Both the position numbers and the translations under genes were made by a program. From Acinetobacter piscicola (GTDB lineage Bacteria > Pseudomonadota > Gammaproteobacteria > Pseudomonadales > Moraxellaceae), in contig NZ_CP048659.1 of the NCBI RefSeq assembly GCF_015218165.1, positions 3,224,001 through 3,288,000 on the forward strand: 64,000 nucleotides of DNA. The letters run 5' to 3'. How positions within the stretch are numbered: position 1 is the stretch's first letter; the number at the start of each line of letters is the position of its first letter. This document shows positions 1-8,723 of this stretch, piece by piece. The notes beneath the pieces are model-generated. The model was not told where the DNA came from, ran no database searches, and saw only the letters and a list, made by a program, of their open reading frames with translations.

Positions 1-11
1 TGATGGATTGG
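1..11 (+). repeat. Candidate attL core (dusA-derived direct repeat)
   Basis: TGATGGATTGG is identical to codons ~21-24 of dusA (32066-32076) in the same orientation. It lies where the prophage should end, beyond the last late gene and its terminator. The repeat probably extends left of the window, where the displaced original dusA 5' fragment would be expected. Confidence 0.65.
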
Positions 12-70
12 CAATAACCATATACTTATTAATATAAATTCAATAACTTATAAATTTAATAAAATCAATA

Positions 71-88
71 GTTGCAATATGGTTGCAT
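71..88 (+). promoter_or_regulatory. Candidate integrase arm sites, left end
   Basis: GTTGCAA at 71-77 and GTTGCAT at 82-88 lie 60-80 bp inside the left prophage end. The same heptamer recurs three times directly and once inverted beside the integrase at the right end (31888-31946). The pattern suggests arm-type binding sites of the tyrosine integrase; this is inferred only from repetition and position. Confidence 0.4.
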
Positions 89-94
89 ATAAAC

Positions 95-127
95 GAAAAA
101 ATAGCCCTCAGTCCGAAGACCAAGGGC
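95..127 (-). terminator. Intrinsic terminator closing the late operon
   Basis: On the minus strand a 10-bp stem (GCCCTTGGTC, loop TTCG, GACTGAGGGC with one mismatch) is followed by TATTTTTT. It lies downstream of the endolysin and ends the long late transcript. The 130 bases between it and the endolysin stop hold no gene I can recognise. Confidence 0.75.
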
Positions 128-258
128 ATAAAAATAAGTGGACAACGTAATAGTACAATAGCCCTCCTTAAAGAGCCTTAACGTGTACCCCGATACTTAT
201 ATTTGTCGTAATCGAGTGAGCCGTGCAACCTTGGAGAAGAAGGCACAGCATTAAAGTC

Positions 259-1005
259 TTAATTGCGCTTTTCATAGTCAATCAGAACTTTGGCCACAGC
301 TTTTGCTGCGATCCAATAACGTGCCTGATATGCTGCAAGCTCAGCTTCATTTGAGATAAAACCAAGTTCTACAATCAGACCACCGGCATTGATATAGCCC
401 AAACTCCCCCGGGCCGATTGGCTCTGATCAATCCAGCCATCTTCACCACGTAATCGGCTACCCAAAGCCGTTGCCACAGCTGCTGACAAATCCTGAGCCA
501 ATTCTTTATCTTGTGGCAGTGCAATTGTTTCAACTCCATTCGCCTGTTTGGAAGTAGCAGCATTCATATGGAATTCAACCGCAACACTAGATCCTTTGAT
601 CAGCTTGATTGCCGATGAAAGCGGATCATTCTGCGATCCGGTACCATCGTTTTTGACCTGGACACCAGCTTCACGCAAATAAAAAGAAACCGCATTCCTG
701 AAATTAGTCACCAGGTCAGCTTCTTTAATTTTGCCATTCACTGCACCAGGATCAGAATTACTATGGCCTGCAGTAATAGTGGCAAACCTCAAAGATTGTT
801 GCTGCAGGTTTGGCTGTGCAATTTTACGACCTATCCAGCTCAAAGCTGGCAATACAGTGCCAATGATGAAAGGCGCATATTGCTGAGGAATAAAATTAAA
901 GTCTAATGCCCATTGCAACACTAAAGCTGCAAGCATTAAAAAAGCTCCCAAAATCGGGAGCTTTACGGAAAGATATTTCCAGGCACTTTCGTTTATAAAA
1001 TTCAT
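259..1005 (-). CDS. Endolysin: N-acetylmuramoyl-L-alanine amidase (Amidase_3) with N-terminal membrane segments
   Basis: Cleaves the amide bond between MurNAc and the stem peptide for host lysis. Residues ~75-245 form an Amidase_3 domain with all zinc/catalytic positions visible: His81 (TAGH), Glu95 (KEAD), His146 (EFHMNA) and Glu213 (VELGFISN). Residues ~13-33 and ~44-58 are hydrophobic, so the enzyme carries one or two membrane helices ahead of the catalytic domain, unlike a plain soluble endolysin. I chose the ATG at 1005 (GTGAG upstream, after the preceding gene's stop) over the longer frame from 1101, which overlaps that gene by ~80 bases. It is the last gene of the late operon. The helices could act as signal-anchor or holin-like segments (inference). 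Confidence 0.85.
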   Translation of the reverse strand: MNFINESAWKYLSVKLPILGAFLMLAALVLQWALDFNFIPQQYAPFIIGTVLPALSWIGRKIAQPNLQQQSLRFATITAGHSNSDPGAVNGKIKEADLVTNFRNAVSFYLREAGVQVKNDGTGSQNDPLSSAIKLIKGSSVAVEFHMNAATSKQANGVETIALPQDKELAQDLSAAVATALGSRLRGEDGWIDQSQSARGSLGYINAGGLIVELGFISNEAELAAYQARYWIAAKAVAKVLIDYEKRN

Positions 1006-1018
1006 GATTTTTCTCACT

Positions 1019-1414
1019 TCACGGTTTATTTTTCTGCTGATCAATTTGATTTCGTATTGCTGCAAGGTCTGTATCCATGCGGATCTGCTTAGATTCAGCA
1101 ATAGCCAATTTTTGATTCAGTAGAGCGTTATCTTTTTCAATTGCTTTATTCCCTTGAACAACATAGCCACCAAATCCAATAAGCATCGCAATAGCAGAAC
1201 CACCTAATGCTTTTGCAAAAGTGAGTCCGCCTTTAGCTCTGTTCATATCAGCCTGCAGCAAATCAATGTCACGTCGATTGGCTACAGCTTGGGACTGGTA
1301 ATGCTCATTACGTTCTGACAGTCGAATAACGTTGTTATTCAACACACCCATTTCTTGTCGGAGTTGATCGAGTTTCTTTTCAAGTCGCATTCCGTATGTT
1401 TCGCTGTCAGGCAT
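1019..1414 (-). CDS. Coiled-coil, single-TM protein of the lysis module (possible holin or spanin component)
   Basis: 131 residues. An N-terminal heptad-rich helix (~8-60) is followed by one membrane segment (~70-88, AKALGGSAIAMLIGFGGYVV) and a second charged coiled coil. It lies directly before the endolysin, in the position of a holin or spanin gene, and no other holin is evident. The overall plan recalls XhlA-like or Rz-like phage proteins, but I see no diagnostic motif. The ATG at 1414 has a G-rich ribosome site (AGGGGGG) and is preferred to the TTG at 1435. Confidence 0.6.
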   Translation of the reverse strand: MPDSETYGMRLEKKLDQLRQEMGVLNNNVIRLSERNEHYQSQAVANRRDIDLLQADMNRAKGGLTFAKALGGSAIAMLIGFGGYVVQGNKAIEKDNALLNQKLAIAESKQIRMDTDLAAIRNQIDQQKNKP

Positions 1415-1433
1415 ATGCCCCCCTATTTTTGGC

Positions 1434-1458
1434 AATAAAAAAGCACCCGAAGGTGCTT
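1434..1458 (-). terminator. Intrinsic terminator between tail tip and lysis genes
   Basis: Minus strand AAGCACC-TTCG-GGTGCTT followed by a T run. It lies just after the J-like gene, inside the late operon, and would need read-through to reach the lysis genes. Confidence 0.8.
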
Positions 1459-1472
1459 AGAACTTGAAAAAT

Positions 1473-3962
1473 TTAACTTTCTGCAGTGGCTTGTGTGATC
1501 CGTGCCGAGTAATTCCATGATGTCGGCTTCCAAACATCTCGTGCAGCAACACGCACATAATATGTGGTCGTCGATTGCAAGCCAGTAATCGTGCAAGCAT
1601 TTTCGGTACCGGTCCAACGTGCTTCTGTTGAATCAGGATCAAAATTAGCATTGGTACTGATCCACACCTGGTAATCTTTCAGATCCGGTACTTCACTTGG
1701 AATCCAAGTCACTGTGATCGAATCTGCTGTTGCAGATGTGTACACATTCAACAATTGTGGTGGCACCGGATTACTGATATTCAGCTCCGCAAAGGTACTG
1801 ACAATCGAGCCGTTTTTACTTGCAACACGAATTGTATAAGCACGCTGAATACCGTCAATCTTGGCTTCATCCATACTGTAACTGTAATCAGTATTTGTCG
1901 TTTCAACTTCACGTAGCAATACACCACCTGACATGATTTGAACGATATACCCTGTGGCACCAGCTGCACTTTGCCATTGAACCTTAAAGCTTGTACCTTC
2001 AAAGGCTGACTGAAGGGATAGACCTTTTACGCCAGCTGGACGGCTGCCAGTAATGGTGTGACTATAAGCCGCCACCTCATCCAGAGTCTGTTCTTTTTGC
2101 TGCAATCCATTGAAGCTGGTGAACTTCAGATAAATCTGTTTTCCAACCATATTTTCATTGTAATCATGGCTAAAAATGGCACGATCAATACGGACAAATG
2201 ATTCACCTGAATTATGTGGACCTGCATCATCAAAACGTCCACGGATCACATCGCTCAATGTATACAGCCCAGATCCATTCAATGTGGCCTCAATATAGTT
2301 AATATATTCGTCACCGACTCTACATAGAGTTGCATCAACTTCAGCGTCTTCAACCGTACCACTGAACATCTGGCTGGATGTATTCAACTGAATCTGCATC
2401 TCGGTATCATCTGCATCAATCGCTGAAACCAGGGCACCATATCGGGCAGAACCATAGATCGTACCAACCATTTCATAAGTTGTATTATCCAGGCTGACCC
2501 AGACATTACAGCCGCCCCAGTTGATTCCACCGGATACAGCTACCCAGATCTGATTTTTACCGCTAGTTAAATCTAATGGTGGCTCAAAAATATTCGGTGC
2601 ATTCACGTTTCCTGGTTCTTCATTTCCACCTTGGTACCCATTAGATGATTGAAGATCATATTCAACCGCAGAGCGAGATCCAACAGCCAGTTCTTCAGCC
2701 GTAATAGACAACATTCCATCTTCATCTTCTTCGACACGCGTGATACGTACCGGAAAACGATTCAAGCCTAAAGATTCATCTGTGATCGTCACAATGTCCA
2801 TTGGCTCTAAACGGCAGTACTTCCAGCCCAATTCAAACTCATATTCATTACGGACATAAAGTTTTCGCTGCAATAGCAACTGCACTGCATGACGGGCAAT
2901 TTTAGGTTCACAGAAAAAATCATGCTTGACCGGATCTTGCGTACGTAGACCAAACATTTCAATATTTGCCTGGTCTTTAGCTTCAACGGTTTCAGTATTG
3001 TATTGATTGAAGCGGTTTACATATTCAATCTGGCAATGATTGTAGGCATCAGTATCACGACTTCGGCGTACCCGAACTGGCTGATCTTCACCTAGAAAAT
3101 CGTCATCAGTAAGGTGATAAACCGGCTCTAGATCAGGTACGAACGTTACCCCATTTCCACTGACGACACTGTCACCATAAGACCGGATCTTCAAACCGTC
3201 GGGACTAGGTACCACGGCACAATTCACCGCTTCAACAATTTCATTGATGATTTCGAATGCTTCACGCTGTTCTGTCAAAGCAGGACTGATCAACAAATTG
3301 GTTGCTGTACAGTAGGTCCGAAATTCAGACAAATCTGCCATTTGCAGACTGGGTGATGCGCCATATCGTGGATTGGTAATGAAGTCTTCAATTACATCTG
3401 CAGGATTGGCATCTTGAATCGTTTCTGAGAATGTAATATCGCTAATTACTTCAAAATTGTGATTCGATAAGCTGGCACTCCCCCCCAGATCGTAGTTGGC
3501 ACATGCGACATAACCGAGAAATGGATAGTGCAATGCCTGGTCAGGATGCTTTGATGGGAGATAGCCCCAAACAGGATTATGATCACCATCAAATAATTCA
3601 AACCCCAGCTGATCAATAGGTTTAAGCTGAATACCACCTTCCGTTTTAGGAACAATCTGTTCTTTGTCACGCCAGATAATCCCAATGTCTTTGATTTTGT
3701 TTTCACAAAGCCCAAGCATAAAGGACGCGCTATAGGTATAAGTTGTGTTTTTGGTTTTTACGCCACCTCCCTTACCGCCCTGTTTTGTCGTTGTTGTATG
3801 TGCTGTGGCGGTAAAGTCACCATACCAGAACATATTTGCAGCGACACGGTTTTTACCGTACACCAATGCTTGCGCTAGACCGTAGGCTGACTGCTGAATG
3901 CGCATTGAATTGATACGTTTGTCAGATGTACTGACGGTACCACCACCAAAAACACCACCCAT
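1473..3962 (-). CDS. Tail tip / central fibre protein, lambda J and GTA gp15 type
   Basis: 829 residues, the distal tail protein that contacts the host and is threaded by DNA. The first ~430 residues resemble the phage tail-tip (GTA megatron-like, lambda J-like) domain, including a cell-surface-ring region where many lines read YEFELGW-type beta strands. The C-terminal third contains fibronectin type III-like repeats (about residues 640-730 and 735-829, with TWIPS..DLKDYQVWIS and TTYYVRVAARD). It directly follows the NlpC/P60 gene with a 1-base gap, the order seen in lambda (K-I-J) and gene transfer agents. There is no separate gpI-like gene. Host specificity probably depends on this protein together with the two adsorption genes at 4383-7183. 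Confidence 0.9.
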   Translation of the reverse strand: MGGVFGGGTVSTSDKRINSMRIQQSAYGLAQALVYGKNRVAANMFWYGDFTATAHTTTTKQGGKGGGVKTKNTTYTYSASFMLGLCENKIKDIGIIWRDKEQIVPKTEGGIQLKPIDQLGFELFDGDHNPVWGYLPSKHPDQALHYPFLGYVACANYDLGGSASLSNHNFEVISDITFSETIQDANPADVIEDFITNPRYGASPSLQMADLSEFRTYCTATNLLISPALTEQREAFEIINEIVEAVNCAVVPSPDGLKIRSYGDSVVSGNGVTFVPDLEPVYHLTDDDFLGEDQPVRVRRSRDTDAYNHCQIEYVNRFNQYNTETVEAKDQANIEMFGLRTQDPVKHDFFCEPKIARHAVQLLLQRKLYVRNEYEFELGWKYCRLEPMDIVTITDESLGLNRFPVRITRVEEDEDGMLSITAEELAVGSRSAVEYDLQSSNGYQGGNEEPGNVNAPNIFEPPLDLTSGKNQIWVAVSGGINWGGCNVWVSLDNTTYEMVGTIYGSARYGALVSAIDADDTEMQIQLNTSSQMFSGTVEDAEVDATLCRVGDEYINYIEATLNGSGLYTLSDVIRGRFDDAGPHNSGESFVRIDRAIFSHDYNENMVGKQIYLKFTSFNGLQQKEQTLDEVAAYSHTITGSRPAGVKGLSLQSAFEGTSFKVQWQSAAGATGYIVQIMSGGVLLREVETTNTDYSYSMDEAKIDGIQRAYTIRVASKNGSIVSTFAELNISNPVPPQLLNVYTSATADSITVTWIPSEVPDLKDYQVWISTNANFDPDSTEARWTGTENACTITGLQSTTTYYVRVAARDVWKPTSWNYSARITQATAES

Positions 3963-3963
3963 T

Positions 3964-4380
3964 TTATAGCCCTCTTAAACGATAAAACCCGGCAATTCGC
4001 CGGGCTAAACTTCCTTTGGTTCCATCCTGGAGGATGACCCCCTGATGGATATATGAGTGGATGATCGTTGGCCACTCAACGACAATTGCAGCATGACTGA
4101 TGCATTTGCCAAAATGATAAAGAACTATGTCACCAGGCTGAGGATCACCGACCGGATCACAAAATTTCTTTATGTGCTCAAGATATCGCTGCCCCATCTG
4201 GTGCATATGCCAATCGGCTGGATAAGGGCGTGGATCATAGTGGTCGATTAAACCCACTGCTTCATAGACTTCACAAAGCAGCGTTGCACAATCGACACCT
4301 ACACCTTTGACACGACCTTGATGATGATATGGTGTGCCGAGCCACGTCATGGCTTCGGTAACGGCTTCAAGATTTCTCAT
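3964..4380 (-). CDS. NlpC/P60 tail peptidase (lambda K / GTA gp14 type)
   Basis: 138 residues. A papain-like NlpC/P60 peptidase with Cys31 (VDCATLL), His96 (SHAAIV) and His108 as the likely catalytic triad. Family members cleave peptidoglycan stem peptides and are carried at the tail tip for cell-wall passage. It lacks the N-terminal JAB domain found in lambda gpK. It sits immediately before the J-like gene, and its usual partner DUF2163 (7240) is separated from it by two inserted adsorption genes. Confidence 0.9.
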   Translation of the reverse strand: MRNLEAVTEAMTWLGTPYHHQGRVKGVGVDCATLLCEVYEAVGLIDHYDPRPYPADWHMHQMGQRYLEHIKKFCDPVGDPQPGDIVLYHFGKCISHAAIVVEWPTIIHSYIHQGVILQDGTKGSLARRIAGFYRLRGL

Positions 4381-4382
4381 AA

Positions 4383-5510
4383 TTATTGAAATGATTGTGA
4401 TAATACTCGTAGTTCATCCGAGTTCAATTGACGATCATACATTGCAAACTTAGTAAACACACCCTGAGCTTTTACGCCGATTGTTGAAATCCATTGGCTT
4501 GAACTACCGATTAAAATATCAGCAACTGTAAAGTCTTTCATTACTTGACTCGGATTAGTCACATTCCCATTCACTGCAAACATTAGTCCATTGTCGCCCG
4601 AAGAAATAGCGATAGTGCTTACTTTTTGTGTGCCTGTTAACGGAATTACAACTTCTGTATTATTGAATAAACGAATTGCGATTTCTTCAGCAGCAGCACT
4701 GCCTATTTTTCGCTTTATAATTGAAATATGTTTGCTTAGGTTTACAAGTTCAACCAGTGGTTTATAAACAGTGTCGTTAAAACTAAAATTCAAATAATCA
4801 TTATCGATACATTGAAAAACAATTGAAAAATTCTTCTTATTGAGAAGATGTTGCGTCACTTTTTCTGGTCTTACTTTAGTCACACCTGACGCAGCCCACC
4901 AAGTCCCAAATTGGGTCTTAATTAAAGCATTGTCAGTGTAACCATTTGGGCCAAATCCTGAGCCCATGATTGATAAATGTTTAACCTCTCCAATAACTTC
5001 AACTGCGACTTGAGCAATGGCTGATGGGCTGTCTGCCATGAAATATCCAGGTTGTAGCTCTGTAAACTCTGCCGAAGTTGAGCTTGTAATAGAGCTGCCT
5101 GTGACCTTCACTGAACCTGCGCCCACCATTTTTACTATCCAAGGGCCTGTATTCGACCCTTGTACTAAATTAATGGTTTTGCTCACTGGAGCATCACTTG
5201 GGAAGTAATAATTCGTCGCTGTCGCTTCTTCAAGTAGACCAAAAACTGTACCGTTTCTGTTTAACGAAAGTCTAGGTGTGTTGTCTGCTAAAACAACATA
5301 TTCCCCATCTTTCGTATAGGCGATCGGATTTGTGTTTTCTACACTTAATAAATCCGTAATAGTTCTTGACAACACATCAGATGCTGATTTTTCTAAATAC
5401 TGATTGTTTTCAAAATCAAGCATAACTTTCCAGTCTTGAGCAACCTGCAATCCGTGTTTGTCAGAAATTGCTGCTTTAGCGACATTATTTGATTTAAGTA
5501 CGATTGTCAT
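4383..5510 (-). CDS. Putative tail adsorption protein with LamG-like C-terminal domain
   Basis: 375 residues, function not assigned. The C-terminal part (about 200-375) has the strand pattern of a concanavalin/LamG fold: NFSIVFQCIDNDYLNFSF, ISSGDNGLMFAVNG and FTKFAMYDRQLNSDEL, the last being a typical LamG closing motif. The N-terminal half is beta rich. It starts 8 bases after the preceding gene and ends just before the NlpC/P60 gene, so it is co-expressed with tail genes. Carbohydrate binding or a role in receptor recognition fits (inference). Confidence 0.6.
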   Translation of the reverse strand: MTIVLKSNNVAKAAISDKHGLQVAQDWKVMLDFENNQYLEKSASDVLSRTITDLLSVENTNPIAYTKDGEYVVLADNTPRLSLNRNGTVFGLLEEATATNYYFPSDAPVSKTINLVQGSNTGPWIVKMVGAGSVKVTGSSITSSTSAEFTELQPGYFMADSPSAIAQVAVEVIGEVKHLSIMGSGFGPNGYTDNALIKTQFGTWWAASGVTKVRPEKVTQHLLNKKNFSIVFQCIDNDYLNFSFNDTVYKPLVELVNLSKHISIIKRKIGSAAAEEIAIRLFNNTEVVIPLTGTQKVSTIAISSGDNGLMFAVNGNVTNPSQVMKDFTVADILIGSSSQWISTIGVKAQGVFTKFAMYDRQLNSDELRVLSQSFQ

Positions 5511-5518
5511 TTTGACAC

Positions 5519-7183
5519 CTATAATTCAATAGAGTTTGATTTTGAGCTGTAAAGTTTCCACATATTTTCATCACCACCAGATCGGGATGACCATAAAATT
5601 TGCAGGGCTATTGTGTTGTTCTCAAGATTAAGAATTGGTGCAAAGGTTGCTTTGTAGGGATCGTAATGTTCACCTGTTATAACTTTATCTGACCAAACAA
5701 ATTCATCTGATGCCTTGTCATATCTGCATAGGTAAAGATTTTTTGACGAATCCGATCCAGTCATGGCATCATCATGTCCAAGTCCGAATAATTCACTACC
5801 AACCCAACGGATTTCAAAGTGCCATATGTTCGCATTGGGAATCGGTTGAAAATATTTAGAATGCGTCCATCTTGGGTTTTTAAGTGTTGGGGATGTCATA
5901 CGACGGATACGCCAACCATTTGCGGTTCCTTCAACTATATAAAGCTCATATAGACCAGTTTCAAAGTTGAAAATAATGGACGGTGATAGTAAAACTCCAC
6001 CTAATGTTTTTCCGTCATAAATAAGCTCTTCACTTGTCCAATCAAGTCCATTTTTGGTCCTTCTCCCCCACAGCTCATTACGACCACCAGCTCCCTCATA
6101 ACTACGTCGCCATCCAAATATTAATTCACCAGAATAAAAATCATAGGTGAAAAAGTCGTCTGAGTTATATGCGTGTTGGTTTTCAAACTCAACGATAGGG
6201 CGTTCAGAAAATGGCTGAGGGAACTTATCAATTAGCTCAAAATTTAACAGATCATGAGAGCCGTAAATACATGGATTTTCATATTTATCTTGAGTTAGAA
6301 AGTAAGGTGTTAAGCCAAGGATATAGCGATACCCCAAAAAACCGTTTCTAAACTCAAGAATATGCGGATGTACAACACCATCATCTTTTTTATATACAGT
6401 ATCAACTGTAAGTCTTTGACCTTGCGTGACTTTCACATTAATTAAATCTTCAGGCGGAGTGAACTGATGAGGAGCTTGAGAAAAAGGCATCGGGGCTATC
6501 ACACCACCACCGCTTAAGCAGCTCAACAAATATGGCTGGACTTCATTAGCAATAACGCTTTTCTTGTCATGTACAAATTGATTTGATTTTGCGCTTAGAT
6601 TATCGCTGTTTAGTATTGCCTGAACAGATTGTGTTAGCTCAGCCAAAAATAAATGTGCATTTTCACTAAAATAAGCATATAGACCATCAATTGCATCAGT
6701 GAACTCAACTAAATTTTTCTTTTCCTTATCGCCTAAAGTATCTTTAATTGATTCAACATCATCAAGATATGCTTGCACAGATTTGTCAACCCCAGTTAAA
6801 AATAGCTGGCTATATTGATCAAGATACATAGTCAGCTGGTTATCTTTGTCTAGGACATTAAGAATATTATTACCCTCTCTGTTTTCTAAAATTTTTTTAT
6901 TTTTATTAGCTAGAATTGATGAAATACTTTCGGGTAGTTTTTTTAAAATTAATGAATCGTTTGCTTCTTTATAAAACTCTCCATCATTCAAAACTCGAAC
7001 TAAAACAAAAGGTGGAATATTTGCTATATCACTATATGCATCTTGAATAGTTGCATACGATCTTGTCAGAGTATTTAAATTTTCTGAATCTACGACGCTT
7101 CCCACTAATTGCCCCAAACGTTGCTTCATTTGCGTATTCGTAGCAGTTGGGTCTGTAATTTCTTCAACAGTTGGTAAAGGCAT
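5519..7183 (-). CDS. Putative tail spike / receptor-binding protein with beta-propeller domain
   Basis: 554 residues. Residues 1-60 (MPLPTVEEITDP..) look like a virion-anchoring leader, ~70-210 are helical/coiled coil as in trimeric fibres, and ~235-554 have the repeated blade pattern of a five-bladed propeller of the GH43/GH32-like type (YRYILGLTPY, NPCIYGSHDLLNF, FEIRWVGSELFGLGHDD). No catalytic residues can be assigned with confidence, so it may bind or cleave a surface glycan. An intrinsic terminator (7196-7219) separates it from the DUF2163 gene. With the next gene it interrupts the otherwise conserved DUF2163-NlpC/P60 pair, consistent with an exchangeable host-range module. Confidence 0.6.
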   Translation of the reverse strand: MPLPTVEEITDPTATNTQMKQRLGQLVGSVVDSENLNTLTRSYATIQDAYSDIANIPPFVLVRVLNDGEFYKEANDSLILKKLPESISSILANKNKKILENREGNNILNVLDKDNQLTMYLDQYSQLFLTGVDKSVQAYLDDVESIKDTLGDKEKKNLVEFTDAIDGLYAYFSENAHLFLAELTQSVQAILNSDNLSAKSNQFVHDKKSVIANEVQPYLLSCLSGGGVIAPMPFSQAPHQFTPPEDLINVKVTQGQRLTVDTVYKKDDGVVHPHILEFRNGFLGYRYILGLTPYFLTQDKYENPCIYGSHDLLNFELIDKFPQPFSERPIVEFENQHAYNSDDFFTYDFYSGELIFGWRRSYEGAGGRNELWGRRTKNGLDWTSEELIYDGKTLGGVLLSPSIIFNFETGLYELYIVEGTANGWRIRRMTSPTLKNPRWTHSKYFQPIPNANIWHFEIRWVGSELFGLGHDDAMTGSDSSKNLYLCRYDKASDEFVWSDKVITGEHYDPYKATFAPILNLENNTIALQILWSSRSGGDENMWKLYSSKSNSIEL

Positions 7184-7195
7184 TTTCCCACCCCA

Positions 7196-7219
7196 TAAAA
7201 AAACCCGCCTTAAGCGGGT
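7196..7219 (-). terminator. Intrinsic terminator after the DUF2163 gene
   Basis: Minus strand ACCCGC-TTAA-GCGGGT followed by seven T. Perfect stem, within the late operon between the tail hub gene and the adsorption genes. Confidence 0.85.
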
Positions 7220-7239
7220 ATGGATTAATACAAATTTAG

Positions 7240-8097
7240 TTAAACCGCTGTTTCAGGCACAGGTATAAATGGCGCACCACGGAAACGAGCTAAATTGTTA
7301 AAACGGTTTTGGCAGGTCTCTAAGCGCTTATCACATCCAGGATAAATCTTGATTCGCTGCCCCGCCTGCGGTGCTTCCAACAATGGCAAAGTCAATAACA
7401 AAGCACCTGATTCATGCATGCGAATCGTCCGTTTTAAACCTGCATTGCCACCATCCAAGAATTCAATTACACCTTGAGTAAACCAACCTTGAGGCTGATT
7501 CACCTGGCATAAAATCCGTGCTGAAGTACTGCCCGTTTCAATGGTTGTCTGCACCATGAAATCTTGACGCAATAGACCGCATGCCGTGTCAAATAGCGTA
7601 TTGGTACAGCTTGGCTGATATAGGTTTCTTGGCATTTGCACGTTCAATTCGTCCAGATCTGACGCGACACTGGCTTGAATTGAATTACGATCTAAGTCAG
7701 GCTCAATGATTCGACCTTCAAACAATTTGATGGTGCCAGCACTGGTGTCCGTTGGTGTATTCATATCCATAAATATGCGCTCTAATTTAAATCGAGCACC
7801 ATCTAATTGGCCATTATGAAACGCTTGAACAACATTGATGCCGTTCCATTCATTATCATCAACACAATCAATACTGATCGATAAATTATCGACCTCAATA
7901 CCGAGTGACAGGCTAATTCCATCACGACTGATGATAGGGCCTTCTAAGCTATAGACCTGACCTGCAACCACCAGGTCAAAGTCATAATTCGTATATCGGA
8001 ATTCATCACCTTGTACAGTTGTGATCGTATACAGATCAGCCATCACAAACTGATCAGCATCAAGTAACGCAATTAGTTTTGCAGAAGCTGCTCTCAT
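7240..8097 (-). CDS. Tail hub protein, DUF2163 / phage BR0599 family (GTA gp13, lambda L-like)
   Basis: 285 residues. The N-terminal DUF2163 domain reads DLYTITTVQGDEFRYTNYDFDL, and the C-terminal BR0599 domain ends in the characteristic GCDKRLETC...RFNNLARFRGAPFIP. Five cysteines lie in the C-terminal third. Lambda gpL binds an iron-sulfur cluster with C-terminal cysteines, so a cluster here is plausible (inference). It overlaps the DUF2460 gene by 4 bases. The protein forms the hub between the distal tail ring and the tip. Confidence 0.88.
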   Translation of the reverse strand: MRAASAKLIALLDADQFVMADLYTITTVQGDEFRYTNYDFDLVVAGQVYSLEGPIISRDGISLSLGIEVDNLSISIDCVDDNEWNGINVVQAFHNGQLDGARFKLERIFMDMNTPTDTSAGTIKLFEGRIIEPDLDRNSIQASVASDLDELNVQMPRNLYQPSCTNTLFDTACGLLRQDFMVQTTIETGSTSARILCQVNQPQGWFTQGVIEFLDGGNAGLKRTIRMHESGALLLTLPLLEAPQAGQRIKIYPGCDKRLETCQNRFNNLARFRGAPFIPVPETAV

Positions 8098-8723
8098 ACT
8101 TTATTTCCCAAAGATCCGATCAAGGTAACCTCACCTTTCCATAAACGATAACTAAACAGCGTAAAAGCTTGACCATCATCAGCAAATCGGCAACGATAAT
8201 AAAACGTGCCTTTCACTGAAAACTTATGCCCTGCTTTCAATGGCTTTGTTGCTTGAACAATGCCACTTTTGCTGACTGTAATTTTCGTGTCATCCCAGAA
8301 CAATTCGTCATCGTTATCGCTCCAAAACTGCTGATCGTCATCTTCATTCCAAAATGTCGGATCAAGATCGATTGCAACCTGAGATTGTGTATTTCCCAAT
8401 GGCAACTGACCTTTATACAATTGAAATGAAGTCGTTGTGCCGTCACCATTGAATGTGCAATCGTACTCATTGTCCCACGGCATTTTGAACAGAAAGGAAT
8501 CAAAGGCCCCGCGACGGGCAACGAAGAAATCTTCAATTGCCTGAAGTTCGCCTTTCCGTTCCTGAAGACCTGGCAAAGTCAATGAAAACTCATATTTTGG
8601 CACCGCTTGATAACTTGCACGAAGTTCACGACCATTCACAGAAGTCATAATTTTGGTATTAAACATCGGCTTTCGCGTCAGGTCATAACCAATCCTTAGT
8701 TCTGGAAATAAAACATCAGACAT
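8094..8723 (-). CDS. Distal tail protein, DUF2460 (GTA gp12, lambda M-like)
   Basis: 209 residues. A DUF2460 signature is visible: an N-terminal MSDVLFPELRIGYDLTRKPMFNT, then KYEFSLTLPGLQERKGELQAIEDFFVARRG and FLFKMPWDNE. Family members form the distal tail ring that joins tail tube and tip. It starts 1 base inside the stop of the tape measure gene (TAATG overlap) and overlaps the DUF2163 gene, so the three are translationally coupled. Confidence 0.88.
   Translation of the reverse strand: MSDVLFPELRIGYDLTRKPMFNTKIMTSVNGRELRASYQAVPKYEFSLTLPGLQERKGELQAIEDFFVARRGAFDSFLFKMPWDNEYDCTFNGDGTTTSFQLYKGQLPLGNTQSQVAIDLDPTFWNEDDDQQFWSDNDDELFWDDTKITVSKSGIVQATKPLKAGHKFSVKGTFYYRCRFADDGQAFTLFSYRLWKGEVTLIGSLGNKV

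Noticed and set aside
1..258. tRNA or small RNA at the left prophage end
   Set aside because: No cloverleaf or other known fold; only the late terminator and the short repeats are visible.
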